Source: Luscinia megarhynchos
Taxonomy: Eukaryota > Chordata > Aves > Passeriformes > Turdidae
NCBI GenBank assembly: GCA_034336665.1
Contig: CM067588.1
Location: 5,148,655-5,212,654, forward strand
Length of the DNA stretch: 64,000 nucleotides
Direction: 5' to 3'
Shown here: positions 1-10,952 of the stretch, piece after piece
Position numbering within the stretch: the first letter of the stretch is position 1
How the letters are laid out: each line of letters starts with the position of its first letter
Program-made: the position numbers and the translations under genes
The notes under the pieces: model-generated
What the model was told of the DNA's origin: nothing
The model's input: the letters and a program-made list of their open reading frames with translations, nothing else
The model's database searches: none

Positions 1-300
1 CCCCGCGGGGATGCGAACAGGATCTGCCTGCCCCGCACAAACCCCGAGCTCCCGGGGCGGGGAAACCGCCCAGTTTTCCTTGGGATGGCTCTGCGGGATG
101 GGAGCTCTGCGGGATGGGAGCCGTGCGGGGCTGCCCCGGGACGGGGGATGCGAGCAGGATCTGCCTGCCCCGCACAAACCTCGAGTTCCCGGGGCGGGGA
201 AGCCGCCCGGTTTTCCTTGGGATGGCTCTGCGGGGCTGCTCCGGGACGGGGGATGCGCCTCCTTCACCGCCTGCGAGCGGCACAAACCCGTGCAGAGCAA
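1..300. repeat. GC-rich CpG-bearing tandem repeat, ~137/104-bp units
   Basis: Two near-identical units begin at 11 and 148, with a third started at 252. The second unit is shorter because a block reading ctctgcgggatggga is not doubled there. The first ten bases look like the tail of an earlier unit, so the array probably continues left of the window. Open frames across it are by-products of low stop-codon density. Confidence 0.85.
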
Positions 301-909
301 TCACTGAGCCAGGCGCATCTCCATGCCCCGAATTAGGGCAATTCCACCCCACACAATGGCTCTGTTTTGACTTTCAAAACCTCCCTGCGAGTGCCTGCTC
401 AAGCGCAGCACACATGAATAGAGGAAATATTAATAATTCTTTGAATCTTTTCTCTAGTGTGGGAGTTTTAGAGCTGGCAATAACAACTTTACTGACTGCA
501 TTCTCAGTTGATTTACACTGCCATCTAGAATAATGCATGGAAAAAGTCCATATCATTGGGAAGTTTAGTTTTATGTCAGGAATAAATCAGCTCTGAGGCA
601 ATACTTGAAAATCACATTCTTTTCCTCAATATATTTTCCCTCAGTAGCTTGGTTCCAAGGCAGAGGCTCTTTGGGGTTGGTCCTGTCTTTGCTGGTCGGG
701 CTCCATCTCTGGCAACTCCACTGGGATTTTGGTCAGGATTCCTGGGTGTGAGTTTGAACATGCAGGTTTCCCTTGAGTGCAAGGTTTGGGTGGAATTTGC
801 ACGGATTTTACCAAGAAAGTAAAATCACTGTAAGGCCTCTGTAAATCTGGGGGGCGAGGGGGAACCACTCCCAGTGCTGGGGGAGACACCAGAGTCAGAG
901 TGATGTGAG
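301..909. other. Non-coding single-copy stretch with AT-rich core
   Basis: No gene or repeat is recognised. Bases 400-640 are AT-rich with several TAAT/ATTA cores and no simple repeat, the composition typical of candidate conserved non-coding DNA. Bases 640-909 are mixed in composition and lead into the G-rich array. Confidence 0.5.
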
Positions 910-1752
910 GGGCTTTATTAGGGGCTTAATTAGGGGGTTTATTAGGTTTATTTGAAGATTTTATTAGGGGATTTATTAGAGGAGTTTATTGGGAGGCTTG
1001 TTTGGTTTAATGCAGGGGTTTATTTGGTTTTCTTAGGGTTTTTTGGGAGGGGTTTATTTGGTTTTTTAGAGGGGTTTATTGTGGGGGTATTAGAGGGGTT
1101 TAGTGTGGGATTTATTTGGTTTATTGGAAGGGTTTATTTGGGTTTATTAGGGTTTTTTTGGGGAGGTTATTTGGTTTACTAGAGGGGTTTATTTGGGTTT
1201 ATTAGATTTTGGGGGTTTATTAGAGGAGTTTATTGGAGGGTTTGCTAGGGGGTTTACTGAGGGGTTTATTATAGGTGTTCATTGGGGGGTTTATTTTGTT
1301 TATTGGAGGGGTTTATTTGGGTTTATTAGGGTTTTTGGGGGGTTATTTGGTTTACTAGAGGGGTTTATTTGGGTTTATTAGGGGATTTTTGGGGGGTTTA
1401 TTAGAGGGTTTGCTAGGGGTTTACTGAGGGGTTTATTATAGGGGTGTTCATTGGGGGTTTATTTGGTTTATTGGAGGGGTTTATTTGGGTTTATTAGGGT
1501 TTTTTGGGGGGGTTATTTGGTTTACTAGAGGGGTTTATTTGGTTTATTAGGGGGTTTTGGGGGTTTATTGGAGGGTTTGCTAGGGGGATTTACTGAGGGG
1601 TTTATTAAGGGGGTTCATTGAGGGGTTTATTTGGTTTATTGGAGGAGTTTGCTAGTGGGGTTTATCGAGGGGGTTTATTAGGGGGTTTTGGGGGGTTATT
1701 ACAGGTTTTGGGGGGGGGGTTTATTATGGGGTTTTTTGGGGGTTATTAGGAG
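910..1752 (+). repeat. G-rich minisatellite (ggggtttatt type) with higher-order period
   Basis: About 840 bp of short degenerate units of the form GGGGTTTATTAG / GGGTTTATTTGG, with nearly all G on the plus strand. A higher-order unit is visible: the phrase ttatttggtttactagagg recurs with its tttact core at 1175, 1351 and 1521, so about 170-176 bp apart. Dense G runs give potential for G-quadruplexes. It is telomere-like only in composition, because no run of TTAGGG is present. Frames reading through it rich in Gly, Phe and Leu are spurious. Confidence 0.92.
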
Positions 1753-2374
1753 TTCACAGCCATCCTGGGATGGTTTGGAGGCGCCCAGGGCACAGGTGAG
1801 GAGCCCAAAGGGATCTCTGCCCCTGGAGCTGTTTGCAGGGGAGGTGGCTGGGACAGAGCTGGGTGCCCAAGCCTCGCCTTGCTCTGGCAGAACTCGCCGT
1901 GAACGTGTCAGAAACCCACAGCAAGAGCCCCAGTGCAGCAGAAGAAACACTGCTGAGGAAAGGGAAGAGAGCAGAACTCTTCAGCTGCAGCGTTCCCACA
2001 TCAGCCTGGCCTTCAGAAACACTGAGAGAAAAACACCAACAACCCGCAGGAGAGAGGGGGGAGAGCTGCCTGAGCAGGAATCGATGGAGATGGTGGCTCC
2101 TGACCTTGCCTGATGGAAATCTGGGACAGCAGCAAGGCAGCTCAGGGGCTGTGCAGAGCTCTCCGTGGGCTCGAGCTAAAATAGCAGCTGTGAGCACTGC
2201 TGGCTGTGCTGCTGTGAATCACACTGAGGGGGTGTGAGGGAGCAGCAGAAGGTTCAGCACAGCAGCCCCTGTGCCCACCCCTGGGGAGAAACACCAAAGA
2301 ATGAGGAAAGAAAAAAAAATATCTCCTGGGAGTCATAAAAAAAGATGGAGAGGCAGCTGGGGAGAGGACAAGGA
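1753..2374. other. Non-coding stretch, no gene seen
   Basis: Moderately GC-rich, several frames open on both strands, no recognisable domain, splice pattern or repeat. A short A-run lies near 2308-2318, just before the CR1 tail. Confidence 0.4.
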
Positions 2375-2565
2375 GGAGAGGTTTGAAACTAAAAGAGGGG
2401 AGATTTAGAGTGGGTGTTGGGAGGGAGGGCAGCCCTGGCTGCCCCTGGATCCCTGGAAGGGTCCAAGGCCAGGCTGGACACTGGGGCTGGAGCAGCCTGG
2501 GACTGGGGAAATTGGAAACAGAAGATCTTTGACATCCTCCCCACCCAAACCCTCCGTGAGAGGGG
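2375..2565 (+). mobile_element. CR1 LINE 3' end, degenerate
   Basis: The order of segments follows the CR1 3' region: the aaactaaaagagggga segment, the gatttagagtgg segment, a shortened middle, 'ccctggaagg', 'ccaaggccaggctggac', then 'gatctttgacatcctccccacccaaacc'. About 60-70 bp of the usual middle appear to be missing. 5'-truncated CR1 copies of this kind are the commonest interspersed repeat in birds. No open reading frame remains. Confidence 0.8.
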
Positions 2566-3949
2566 AACAGGGCCCTTAGGCAGGACCTGTGTGCCCGGGG
2601 GAGGATTTTGAACCCCCTGAATGGAAACACACCCTCAGCAAGCAAGCCCAGAGAGCCAGGGCTGGCTGGAGCTGTAAACCTTGGCTCTGGCTGCAGCACA
2701 GGGGGGCAGTGCCAGGTGGCCCTTGGGGACGTGGGCTGCTGGTGGCTGCGGCACTGCTGGACTCGATGCTTTCCCAGCCTGAAGCGTTCTGTGATGGTGT
2801 GGTGGGTCTGGGGCAGCCCTGCCCAGCTGGAGCATCCCAGCAGCTCCTGGTGCCAGCAGAGAGCACTGCAGCACAGCCGATGGAGCCACCCGGCCTCGGG
2901 AGCAGAAGGAAGCGGGAGGAAAAGTCCTTCCCGACAGAAAAGCTGTAAGAACACGAGTGGTGCAGTTGGGATTTCGAGCAGCTGGCCAGGGGAAGTCATT
3001 GTAGCAGAGCTCTGGAAATAATGTGCCATCCCATAACGCATTCTTCTCAGTCTGAGAGCATTATTTGCTTTTCTTGTTGCCCTCAAGCAGGGATTCTGTA
3101 AAGCAGGGAGGCTCCTCCACCCATGGCATGACTGGGAATGAGTTGAGGTAGGTCTGGATGCTGATTCCTTTGAGTTTCAGTTGGAAAGAGCTGCTCTTTT
3201 TTTTCCCAGGCTTTATTTTTTTAAATTCAATGGATAAATTGGTGAATGAGTTACCCAAGGAACTCAGACTCAGGTTTTGCACGTTCTCCTTAACCTGGGA
3301 ATTCTGGTCCAGGAAACTACATGGTAACTATTCATTTAAAAATGGCAAAGAATCATGTAATTAGCTCCTGATGAGCATTACTGTTAATTACCCTGTTCAG
3401 TGGCACATTTACTGCACAGCTTCATTATCTGTCCCTAAATAATTCCATCCATCTCTTGCATCTCCATCATTTCCATAGAAAACTTCTTTTCAGGGACACA
3501 TCCCAACCTCCTGTAAAAACCACCACCTCAAAATTTACCCACCAGTCAGAGCTGGGGGGTTTGGGGCTGTGTTTCCCCAACCTGAGTGACATTTGGGGTG
3601 AGAGTCCCCACCAGGAGAGGTTGATTGGGCACCTTTGGTGGGGAATTCCAGCCTCACACTCCCAATCCACACAGACAGTGTGACAGTTCACACCCAGAGC
3701 TGATGAAGAGGAAGCCAATTAGGGACCTAAAAGGGCCTTTCATGAGCCTTTTGAAAAATTCAGTGCTAATTATGCAGGTTTGAATAGATGTTTACTCAAG
3801 GGGTTAATTATGTGAAGAGCAAAACTTCATTTAGTGCATCTGGGGAGGCTCAGGGGCCGTGGCTGCTGCAGGCTCTGCTGCCTGGGGTGCCTTGGGACGC
3901 TCATGCCCTGCAGTCCCTGCTCACCCAGGGACCGGCTGGGAAGGTGGAG
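2566..3949. other. Non-coding single-copy stretch
   Basis: 2566-3060 is GC-rich with many chance open frames. 3160-3480 is AT-rich with poly-T (about 3198-3207) and dispersed TAAT cores, and might be a conserved non-coding block. No exon-like structure or repeat family is recognised before the LTR that starts at 3950. Confidence 0.4.
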
Positions 3950-4478
3950 TGTGGGAGTCCAGGGTATTGCAGGGATGCAAAACCCCCCTGGCAGACCCCT
4001 CTGAGACCCCCAAATGGTGCCCAAGAGCCACAGGGACTGGATTTGGCTCCTTGGGAGAATTTGCCAACACTGAGGGAGGAACCACAGAATGTGGGAACAA
4101 GCAAAGTGTGAATTGTAATGTTAGAATGTAGAATTAGTGGGTTTTTGGATTGTTTATATTAAGGGCCATGTGGTCAAGATTTTTGGGTGTGGTGGGCTCC
4201 TTCCTCCTTCTCCTTCATGTTGGGGTTGCATCCTGGGAGCCACAGGTTGGATGGGGGAAGAACTGGACATTGTAAAGAGAGTGCACGGCATTGGGAAGAA
4301 TTTGTAAACGTTGTACACGTAGTTTTGGGTATGAAAGATCAGGCACAGCCCATCAGGGGAGTTCTGTGGTGGTTGTCTCACATGGCAGGCCTGTGTCGGG
4401 CTGGCTGAAACATTTTGGGAGATAAGATAAATAAACAGCTTTGAAACAACACAAGGTTGCATGGAGGAGCTTTCTTGC
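3950..4478 (+). mobile_element. Endogenous retrovirus LTR (5' LTR of a fragment)
   Basis: The stretch begins TGTGGGAG and ends directly before a primer-binding-site-like sequence. An AATAAA signal follows the agataagat segment near 4428. A diverged copy in the same orientation, with the same TGTGGGAG start and the same order of segments, lies at 49764-50295. The shared segments include gaatttgccaacac/gaaattaccaacac, the gttagaa.gtaga block and the cctccttct block. Two independent copies with matching starts support the left boundary; the right end is set by the primer-binding site. The class is uncertain. Confidence 0.75.
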
Positions 4479-4570
4479 TGGTGACCCCGAGGGAATCCAG
4501 ACTCCTGCCCACCTGCACGTCCCCTCTGAGGTCTCAGGGCTAGAGAGACCCCCGGGGCAGTGACAGTGAC
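4479..4570 (+). mobile_element. ERV primer-binding site and leader remnant
   Basis: Twelve bases, TGGTGACCCCGA (4479-4490), match the start of the tRNA-Trp-type primer-binding site known from avian retroviruses; the following bases do not match that tRNA. The next ~80 bp align, with many changes, to the sequence after the related LTR at 49764, ending in a shared 'cgggcagtgaca'-like phrase. So the insertion kept its LTR plus some leader and lost the rest; no gag, pol or env is seen. Confidence 0.6.
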
Positions 4571-5637
4571 AGGGGGAGCTGCCCCGGGGCTGTGCTGCCC
4601 TTTATCTCACGTCCTGCCCTCTGGGCTCTGCCACACCAGAGCTGCCCCCGGGCTTTGGCATTCCCTGGAAGCTTCACCTGGGAGCAGGGGCACAGCAGGA
4701 AGGGAGCTCAGCAGCCTCCAGTGCCTGCTCTGGCTGGGCCCTGACGCCTCCCTGCCCTGGTCCCACTGGGGAGAAGCTGCAACACCTCAATCCTCACAGA
4801 GAAGGCAGCAGGAGCAATGGAATTCAGAATTTCCACAGCCATTCCTTTCACACCTTGTGATTGCTGTTAAAACCCAGACCTATTAAGGCACTCCCAGCAA
4901 AAGAAATCTTTCAGGATGCTGAAATCTGCCTGAAAGACTTTTCCAGGAGCAATTTTTCTTTGTCAGCTTATTATTGTGAGCAGTAAATAATCAAGGAGAT
5001 AACTGTACTGTAGAATTTGGTTTGGGGAAGAATCCAATTAGATCTCTCTGGGCTTGTCTCATACAGGATTATGCGTGTTTCAGCTCAGGTTTTTTCCTCC
5101 CGGGCCACATAGCAGCTTTAAATCACTTTTTTTCTATTTTATCTGTGATTACAGGCTTAAGAACATGAGGAAAAAAAACCTCCTTTAAGTGAAACACCAA
5201 CACCATCTCGATGTCTGGTGCTTCTCAGCAGGTTCTGAAGGATTTGGGATGAGGACAGAGAGGAGCTCATGCCCAGGGAGGAGGAGCAGGCACAGAGCAG
5301 GGCACCAGGGCTGCTTTCTGCACCAGCACAAGTGTTTGTTTTGCTTTCTCAGTGATGACAAGTGAGGAAACAAGAGCTGAGTCTCACATCTGCTCCAAAG
5401 GCTCCTCTTACTCTCTGCAAGTAGCCAAAACATATCAGGAGCTGGGAAGACAACACGTCGGGGGGATTTGTGCTTTTTTTTTGTCAGCTTGTGGGGAAGT
5501 GGAAGCGAGATGACAAAACATTTCAGGAGCAGCCTCAGAGTCCATCTCAGCCTGTGGGAGGGCTGAGAAAGGCAGGACAGGCCTGACACTGGAGCTCTGG
5601 ATGTCACCCCAGGTCTGTCCCGAGTCCTGGGGACACC
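4571..5637. other. Non-coding single-copy stretch
   Basis: No gene or repeat recognised. 4880-5180 is AT-rich with TTATTA/TAAT cores and low repeat content, followed by mixed sequence with chance open frames on the minus strand. Confidence 0.4.
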
Positions 5638-5722
5638 AGCACTGGGAATGTCACTGGGGCACTGGGAATGTCCTCTGGGGCACTGGGAATGTCACTGGGG
5701 CACTGAGAATGTCTCCTGCTCC
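5638..5722 (+). repeat. Short tandem repeat, ~20-bp unit
   Basis: The phrase actgggaatgtc(act)ggggc occurs about four times in a row with small indels, the last copy degenerating near 5715. Confidence 0.8.
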
Positions 5723-5754
5723 TGGGATGGATGAGATGTGGAGAAGAGGAGATT

Positions 5755-6001
5755 GCAAGGAGAGCCCAGGACACCTTCCAGCTCTGGAGGGGCTGCAGGG
5801 AGCCCAGGGAGGGACCCCTGAGGGACCTGCAGGGACAGGACAGGGGGGGTGGCCTCACACTGACCAAAGGCAAATGGAGGTTGGAGATGGGGAAGAAATC
5901 CTTCCCTGGGAGGGTGGGCAGGCCCTGGTCCCTGGCAGTGCCCAGGACCAGGCTGGACAGTGGGTTTGGAGCAGTCTGGGCAGTGGGAGGGGTCCCTGCA
6001 C
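5755..6001 (+). mobile_element. CR1 LINE 3' region
   Basis: This follows the CR1 3' consensus for about 245 bp in order: the ccttccagctctggagggg segment, 'gggacaggacaggggg', 'ggaagaaatccttccctg', 'gagggtgggcaggccctgg', 'ccaggaccaggctggaca' and 'gggaggggtccctgc'. The last ~60 bp of a full CR1 tail are absent. The copy is 5'-truncated and non-coding. Confidence 0.88.
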
Positions 6002-8037
6002 CCCACAGCAGCCCAGGCTGTGCACAGGGCTCTGCTGCTCTGCTCACACCTTCACAGGCTCTGCTGCTGCTCTGCCTCTCCCTGGGGAACTGGATTTCTC
6101 CAGGGCTGAGTCCAGAGTGGCCATTATGGCCCATAAACCTCAGGCTGGCTGCAAAATCCTGACTCCCTGAGCAGAGGATTTGCCACAGGATGGCTTTGGG
6201 TGGGGAGGATGAGGGACCCCCAGCCCCCCGTGCAGCACGTCCTGCCCATGAAATCCTGTTTATCAGCAGAAGTTCACTGGAACATTCATCATCTCAGTGT
6301 TTGTTTGCTTCTCTCCCCACGCTGCACAAACCCACACTCGCTCTTCCCCTCAGGAAAAACGAATTTATTAGAAGGAAGAGAAAACCAGACCATTTTCCCG
6401 AGGCCACAGAATTGCTCAGATATCCATTTCAAGGTGTTTATTGCAGCCTTTCATCCCCTTCCCCGATTGTTGAGGCTGAATTCCTTGCCTGGCAACAGAT
6501 GGGATACCAATTTATTTTTAGCAATTTGTTTGCTTTGATTGAACCCTTAAACACCACCCTGCTTTTAAGTCCTGGAATCACCTCAGGGGTTGGCAAGGTG
6601 GGCTGAGCTCTGCACGAGGAAATTCAGGAGAGGAGCTCCTGGTGGTGGGGAACCCTCCCAGCTCCATGTTTGGCTTCCCATCCTGGGCTGTGTTAGAGCC
6701 GTGCCCTGCCATGAGCTCTGAGTTATTAATTTGATTTTTCAGGAGGAGCATCCTTAGCCTGGCTTCTCCATGAATCCCACACAAGTCATGGAAATGCCTC
6801 GAGCAGCCCCAAAACAGGCACATCACACACAATCTGTTCAGTCCTTTGCTAAAATTGCTCTTTGAGGCACAGAGAGCTGCTTTAGACCCCTCCTTTCGTG
6901 TCTCCCCACAAATGGCTTTTAATAATTAAGTGTAATGGAGGAGCTCTGATTGGATTCCTCACTCAGATGGTTAATTAGGTATTTTTAAATAAGTTACAAA
7001 ATGTGCTCCTCTGGACTCAATTCCTTTTGCTTTATCCAAACTAAAATACACTGTTCTCCAGAGAGTTCTTGTTTGAGAATTGAATGAAGATAATTATTTC
7101 AGATAATTAAGATGACTGAGCAAAGTAATTTAATTTCCTTCCCTGCCTCTCCCTCCCTCCAAGAAATGTAAATGTCTGTGGAGCATCTGATCGATAAAAG
7201 AACCTTTCCAAAGGTTAACTTGGCCAAGTGTGTTGTTAAGCTGGGGGGACCAGCATGGAGTGAAATCCAGCAGAGATGTTTGGAAAAGTACTGAAATTTC
7301 CAATGGAATTATTCCACCCACCAAGAAACCTTTTTCTGGGTTGATTTTTTTTTCCCCTAATTCTTCATCTTGGCCAAGGGCAGAGCAGGGACCAAGAGCT
7401 GAACGTCTCTGGCCAAATGATTTTATTGAGATCTGCCCTGGGCAGACCCAGCAGGTGAAGGAGATGCAGATGAGGAGGCAAAGGTGAATTGTGATCAAAC
7501 ACAGAGTTCCCTGCAGCAAAGTTTGTGCTGGGACAGAAAATGGAACCTGGGGCTCGAGGAGGACTGGATAAGCTGCGTGAGAAAACACACTTGAGGCTTT
7601 TCCTTTTTTTTCCTGTCTTGTTTTCTTGCTCTTTTACTCCACCTGAGCAGCTGGCTGCTGCACAGATGGAAGGGGTGGGTAGGGAGGTCTGTTCTCCCAG
7701 TGCCCCCACGTGTTTGGGGATATTTACACCAAACCCAGTTTTACTGCTCCCTTTCCCTGGAACCGTGGTTCTCGAGCTGCAGGTGGAGAAAGTGCTCAGC
7801 CTCTCACTGCAGACAAGCAAAAAACAGCAGTGCTAAGTCCTAAGCAGCTTTTGGGATTTCAGTTTTATCCAATCCTGAGTGCTGGGCTGTGCCCTAAGCT
7901 CAGAGCTGCTCTCAGCTGGGTCAGACCCGAGCTGGGGCTGCAGGGGCAGCTCAGAGGGACCAGCCCTGCCCAGGGCCCTGAGCTGTGAGCAGGAGGAACC
8001 TCTCACTGCTGCAAACCTCGCTGAGAAGTGGCTCTAA
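6002..8037. other. Non-coding single-copy stretch with AT-rich blocks
   Basis: No gene recognised. 6240-6590 and 6890-7230 are AT-rich and repeat-free with many TAAT/ATTA cores, so candidate regulatory DNA by composition only. 7230-8030 is mixed, with chance open frames on both strands, and runs into the heptamer array. Confidence 0.4.
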
Positions 8038-8994
8038 ATGTTACACACTAAATGCTAGATACTAGAAACTAGGTACTAAATATTAAATGCTAAATACTAA
8101 ATACTAAGTGCTAAATACTAAATACTAAATGCTAAATATTAAATACTAAATACTGAATGTTAAATATTAAATACTAAGGGCTAAATGCTAAATGCTAGAC
8201 ACTAAATACTAGATATTGAACACTAAATACTAAATGCTAAATACTAAATACTAAATACTAAATACTAGATATTTAATACTTAATACTAGATACTACATAC
8301 TAAATGCTAGATACTAAATACTAGATACTAAACAGATCCTAGATACTAAATACTAGATGCTAGATACTAAATACGAGATACTAGATACTAAATAATAGAT
8401 ACTACATACTAAATGCTAAATACTAAATACTAAATTCTAGATACTAAATACTAGATACTAAATACTAGATACTAAATAGATACTAGATACTAAATACTAG
8501 ATACTAAATAGATACTAGATACTAAATACTAAATGCTAGATACTAAATACTAGATGTTAAATTCTAAATACTGGATTCTGATATTAAATTGTAAATACTA
8601 GATACTAAATGCTAGATACTAAATACTAGATGTTAGATGCTAAATTATAGATACTAGACACTAAATGGTAAATACTAAATACTAGATACTAAATTCTAAA
8701 TACTGGATACTGATATTAAATTCTAAATACTAGATACTAAATGCTAGATACTAAATACTAGATACTAAATAATAGATACTACATACTAAATGCTAAATAC
8801 TAAATACTAGATACTAAATACTAGATACTAAATAGATACTAGGTACTAAATACAAAATACTAGATACTAAATACTAAATGCTAGATACTAAATAGTAGAT
8901 ATTAAATTCTAAATACTGGATTCTGATATAAATGCTAAATACTAGATACTGAAATGCTAGATACTAAATAGCAGCTATTAAACACTAAATGTCC
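8038..8994. repeat. AT-rich heptamer array, TACTARA unit
   Basis: About 950 bp, roughly 135 copies, of the 7-bp unit TACTAAA / TACTAGA with a TGCTARA variant. There are occasional frame slips, such as a 4-bp insertion giving 'aaatagatac', and AATTCTAAATACTGG variants. CTAG is extremely frequent. The array is nearly C+G free, in contrast to the GC-rich single-copy DNA beside it. It resumes at about 9285 after the duplicated unique segment. Confidence 0.95.
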
Positions 8995-9285
8995 GTGTGA
9001 AATGCTCCCTGCTGCTCCAGGAGGCAGAATCCCTGCTCCTCAGTTCCCCTGCCCTGCTGTGGTTCCCAGGCTCCCCTGGCAGCCCCTGCTGCCCCTCAGG
9101 CCGTTTGGGATGAGCAGAGGTCGGGGCTGTGTCCTGCTCTGGGGCAGGGCAGAGCTGCCAGAGCACCCCAAGCTCTGCAGAGTGTCTGGGAGCCGTGCTG
9201 CCCCCACAGCAGCACCTGGGCATGTCCCAGAGCTGAACCTGGGTTTGCCCAGCCCAAACCCACTGGCTGATGGCTGCACACTCCT
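8971..9285. repeat. Copy A of a tandem-duplicated unique segment
   Basis: The GC-rich segment from gcagctattaaacactaaat to 'ctgcacactcctat' recurs almost unchanged 450 bp downstream. Copy A carries 'tgagcagaggtcgggg' where copy B has a shorter sequence. The sequence after copy A re-enters the heptamer array with the same variant units as seen near 8639. That places the duplicated unit at about 450 bp: array end plus unique segment. Confidence 0.93.
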
Positions 9286-9440
9286 ATGCTAAATTATAGA
9301 TACTAGACACTAAATGCTAAATGCTAAATAGTAGATGTTAAATTCTAAACACTGGATTCTGATATTAAATTCTAAATACTAGATACTAAATACTAGATAC
9401 TAAATGCTAGATACTAAATAGCAGCTATTAAACACTAAAT
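9285..9440. repeat. Second block of the TACTARA heptamer array
   Basis: This is the same heptamer as at 8038-8994, including the diagnostic gctaaattatagatactaga variant seen at about 8639. It lies between the two copies of the unique segment, as expected from a tandem duplication. Confidence 0.92.
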
Positions 9441-9724
9441 GTCCGTGTGAAATGGTCCCTGCCGCTCCAGGAGGCAGAATCCCTGCTCCTCAGTTCCCCT
9501 GCCCTGCTGTGGTTCCCAGGCTCCCCTGGCAGCCCCTGCTGCCCCTCAGGCCGTTTGGGACAGGGCTGTGTCCTGCTCTGGGGCAGGCAGAGCTGCCAGA
9601 GCACCCCAAGCTCTGCCGAGTGTCTGGGAGCCGTGCTGCCCCCACAGCAGCACCTGGGCATGTCCCAGAGCTGAACCTGGGTTTGCTCAGCCCAAACCCA
9701 CTGGCTGATGGCTGCACACTCCCA
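9421..9724. repeat. Copy B of the tandem-duplicated unique segment
   Basis: Near-identical to 8971-9285 at a 450-bp offset, with a small internal deletion and a few substitutions. It ends '...gcacactcccatc' and passes into single-copy DNA, so this is the original right edge of the duplicated unit. The paired minus-strand open frames here are mirror artefacts of the duplication. Confidence 0.93.
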
Positions 9725-10904
9725 TCAAAGCCTCCTGTGGTGTGTTCATTATCATTTCTGTTCTACAAGGGCCACTCACCAGAGCACAAACACTTCAGTG
9801 CCCTGGCAGTGCTCGGCTTTGAAGCTGCTGGGGAGGTGAATTCCAAAGATCTGCTGTCTTAATTAGAACAAGAGGTTACAGAGATGTTAATACCTGATCT
9901 TGCAGGGCTGGCAGAAAGGATTAAAGGTTGTGGAATCACATGCTTCTAAAGCAGAGGATGTTCTGGGTGCTGTGGGGTTTTTTCCTGAGCTCACATTCAC
10001 AGCTTGTGGCTGAAGGAGCTCCCTGGTGCTGGGCTGTGCTGGGGACAGGGATGGGAGCCTGGATCCCCAGCCCAGAGCAGCCAGGAGCTCCTGCCTGGCT
10101 CCTTCAGGGGATCTGTGTGTGACAAGTCACGCTCAGCCTGTCTCAAGGTGGTAAAAATCTTGCAGCAATTAATTAACTTATTGTATTTTATGATGTTTGC
10201 TGTGCCTCCTTGGCACCCAGAGGATCTCAGCTCTTTGATCCGGAGGGTGTGATTTATTGGGCAATTACACATCCCCACACCATCAGTCATGCTGGGAAGA
10301 GGTGCTGTGATCTCATCAGTCTGGGGAAACGTGACATGGAAGGACTTTTATCAAATGGAGAGGGGCTGATGGATGGAGGAGTCAGGGAAGTATTGATTCC
10401 AGCCAATATATTATTTTCTACATTAATATCGTGCAGACAGTGGCAGATAGAGACCCTGCACTGGTGCTGGTGCTCCCTCCATGATGAGGAATTGCCCTTC
10501 TGTGCAGTTTCACTGCAGTGAGGGATGGTGTTCTGGGACACTCAATGGGTTCTGAGGGCAATGTTTGTCCTTTAATTATGAAAGAAAGAGGCAAAACGCA
10601 CACAATTGTTTTTCTTGTGCTATCAGGCAGGGAGAACGTGAGGGGAATCCTGTGGGATGTGGAGCTCCCTGGGAGTGCTGCTGTGCTTGGGATGTGCTCA
10701 GGAGTTTCCTGGGATGGGAGTGGGATGGCAGAGCGAGCACAGCCAGGGCAGACTGTGGCTTTTTGTCTCTCCAGGAACTCCAATTCCAGGAGCTCCCATG
10801 AGCTCCACCAGGGGCTTCAAAAGGAGAAGTGGCTGGGGCAGCCACCTGTAGATAAACATCACTGCAGGTCTTGGTGAAAGCTGAGCTCAGGAGAAGACTT
10901 TTAG
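9725..10904. other. Non-coding single-copy stretch
   Basis: No gene or repeat family recognised. 10140-10460 is AT-rich with ATTAATTAA and CCAATATATTATT blocks. A GC-rich local inverted repeat centred on aggagctcct lies near 10080-10100. Confidence 0.4.
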
Positions 10905-10952
10905 TCTTGGTTTGGTTTAGCCTTGATTTGGTTTAGCCTTGATTTGGTTCAG
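10905..10952. repeat. Three 16-bp tandem units
   Basis: Units at 10905, 10921 and 10937 read (c/t)cttg(a/g)tttggtt(t/c)ag, exactly 16 bp each with one or two changes between copies. Confidence 0.9.

Noticed and set aside
910..1752. Interstitial telomere repeat
   Set aside because: Units such as GGGGTTTATTAG are G-rich and telomere-like in look, but no tandem TTAGGG is present.
2142..3086. 314-codon minus-strand frame
   Set aside because: It runs antisense across a CR1 tail and GC-rich single-copy DNA, has no domain, and overlaps several other open frames.
9002..9862. Paired similar open frames on both strands that look like a duplicated gene
   Set aside because: They are the two copies of the tandem-duplicated non-coding segment; similarity comes from the duplication, not from selection on protein.
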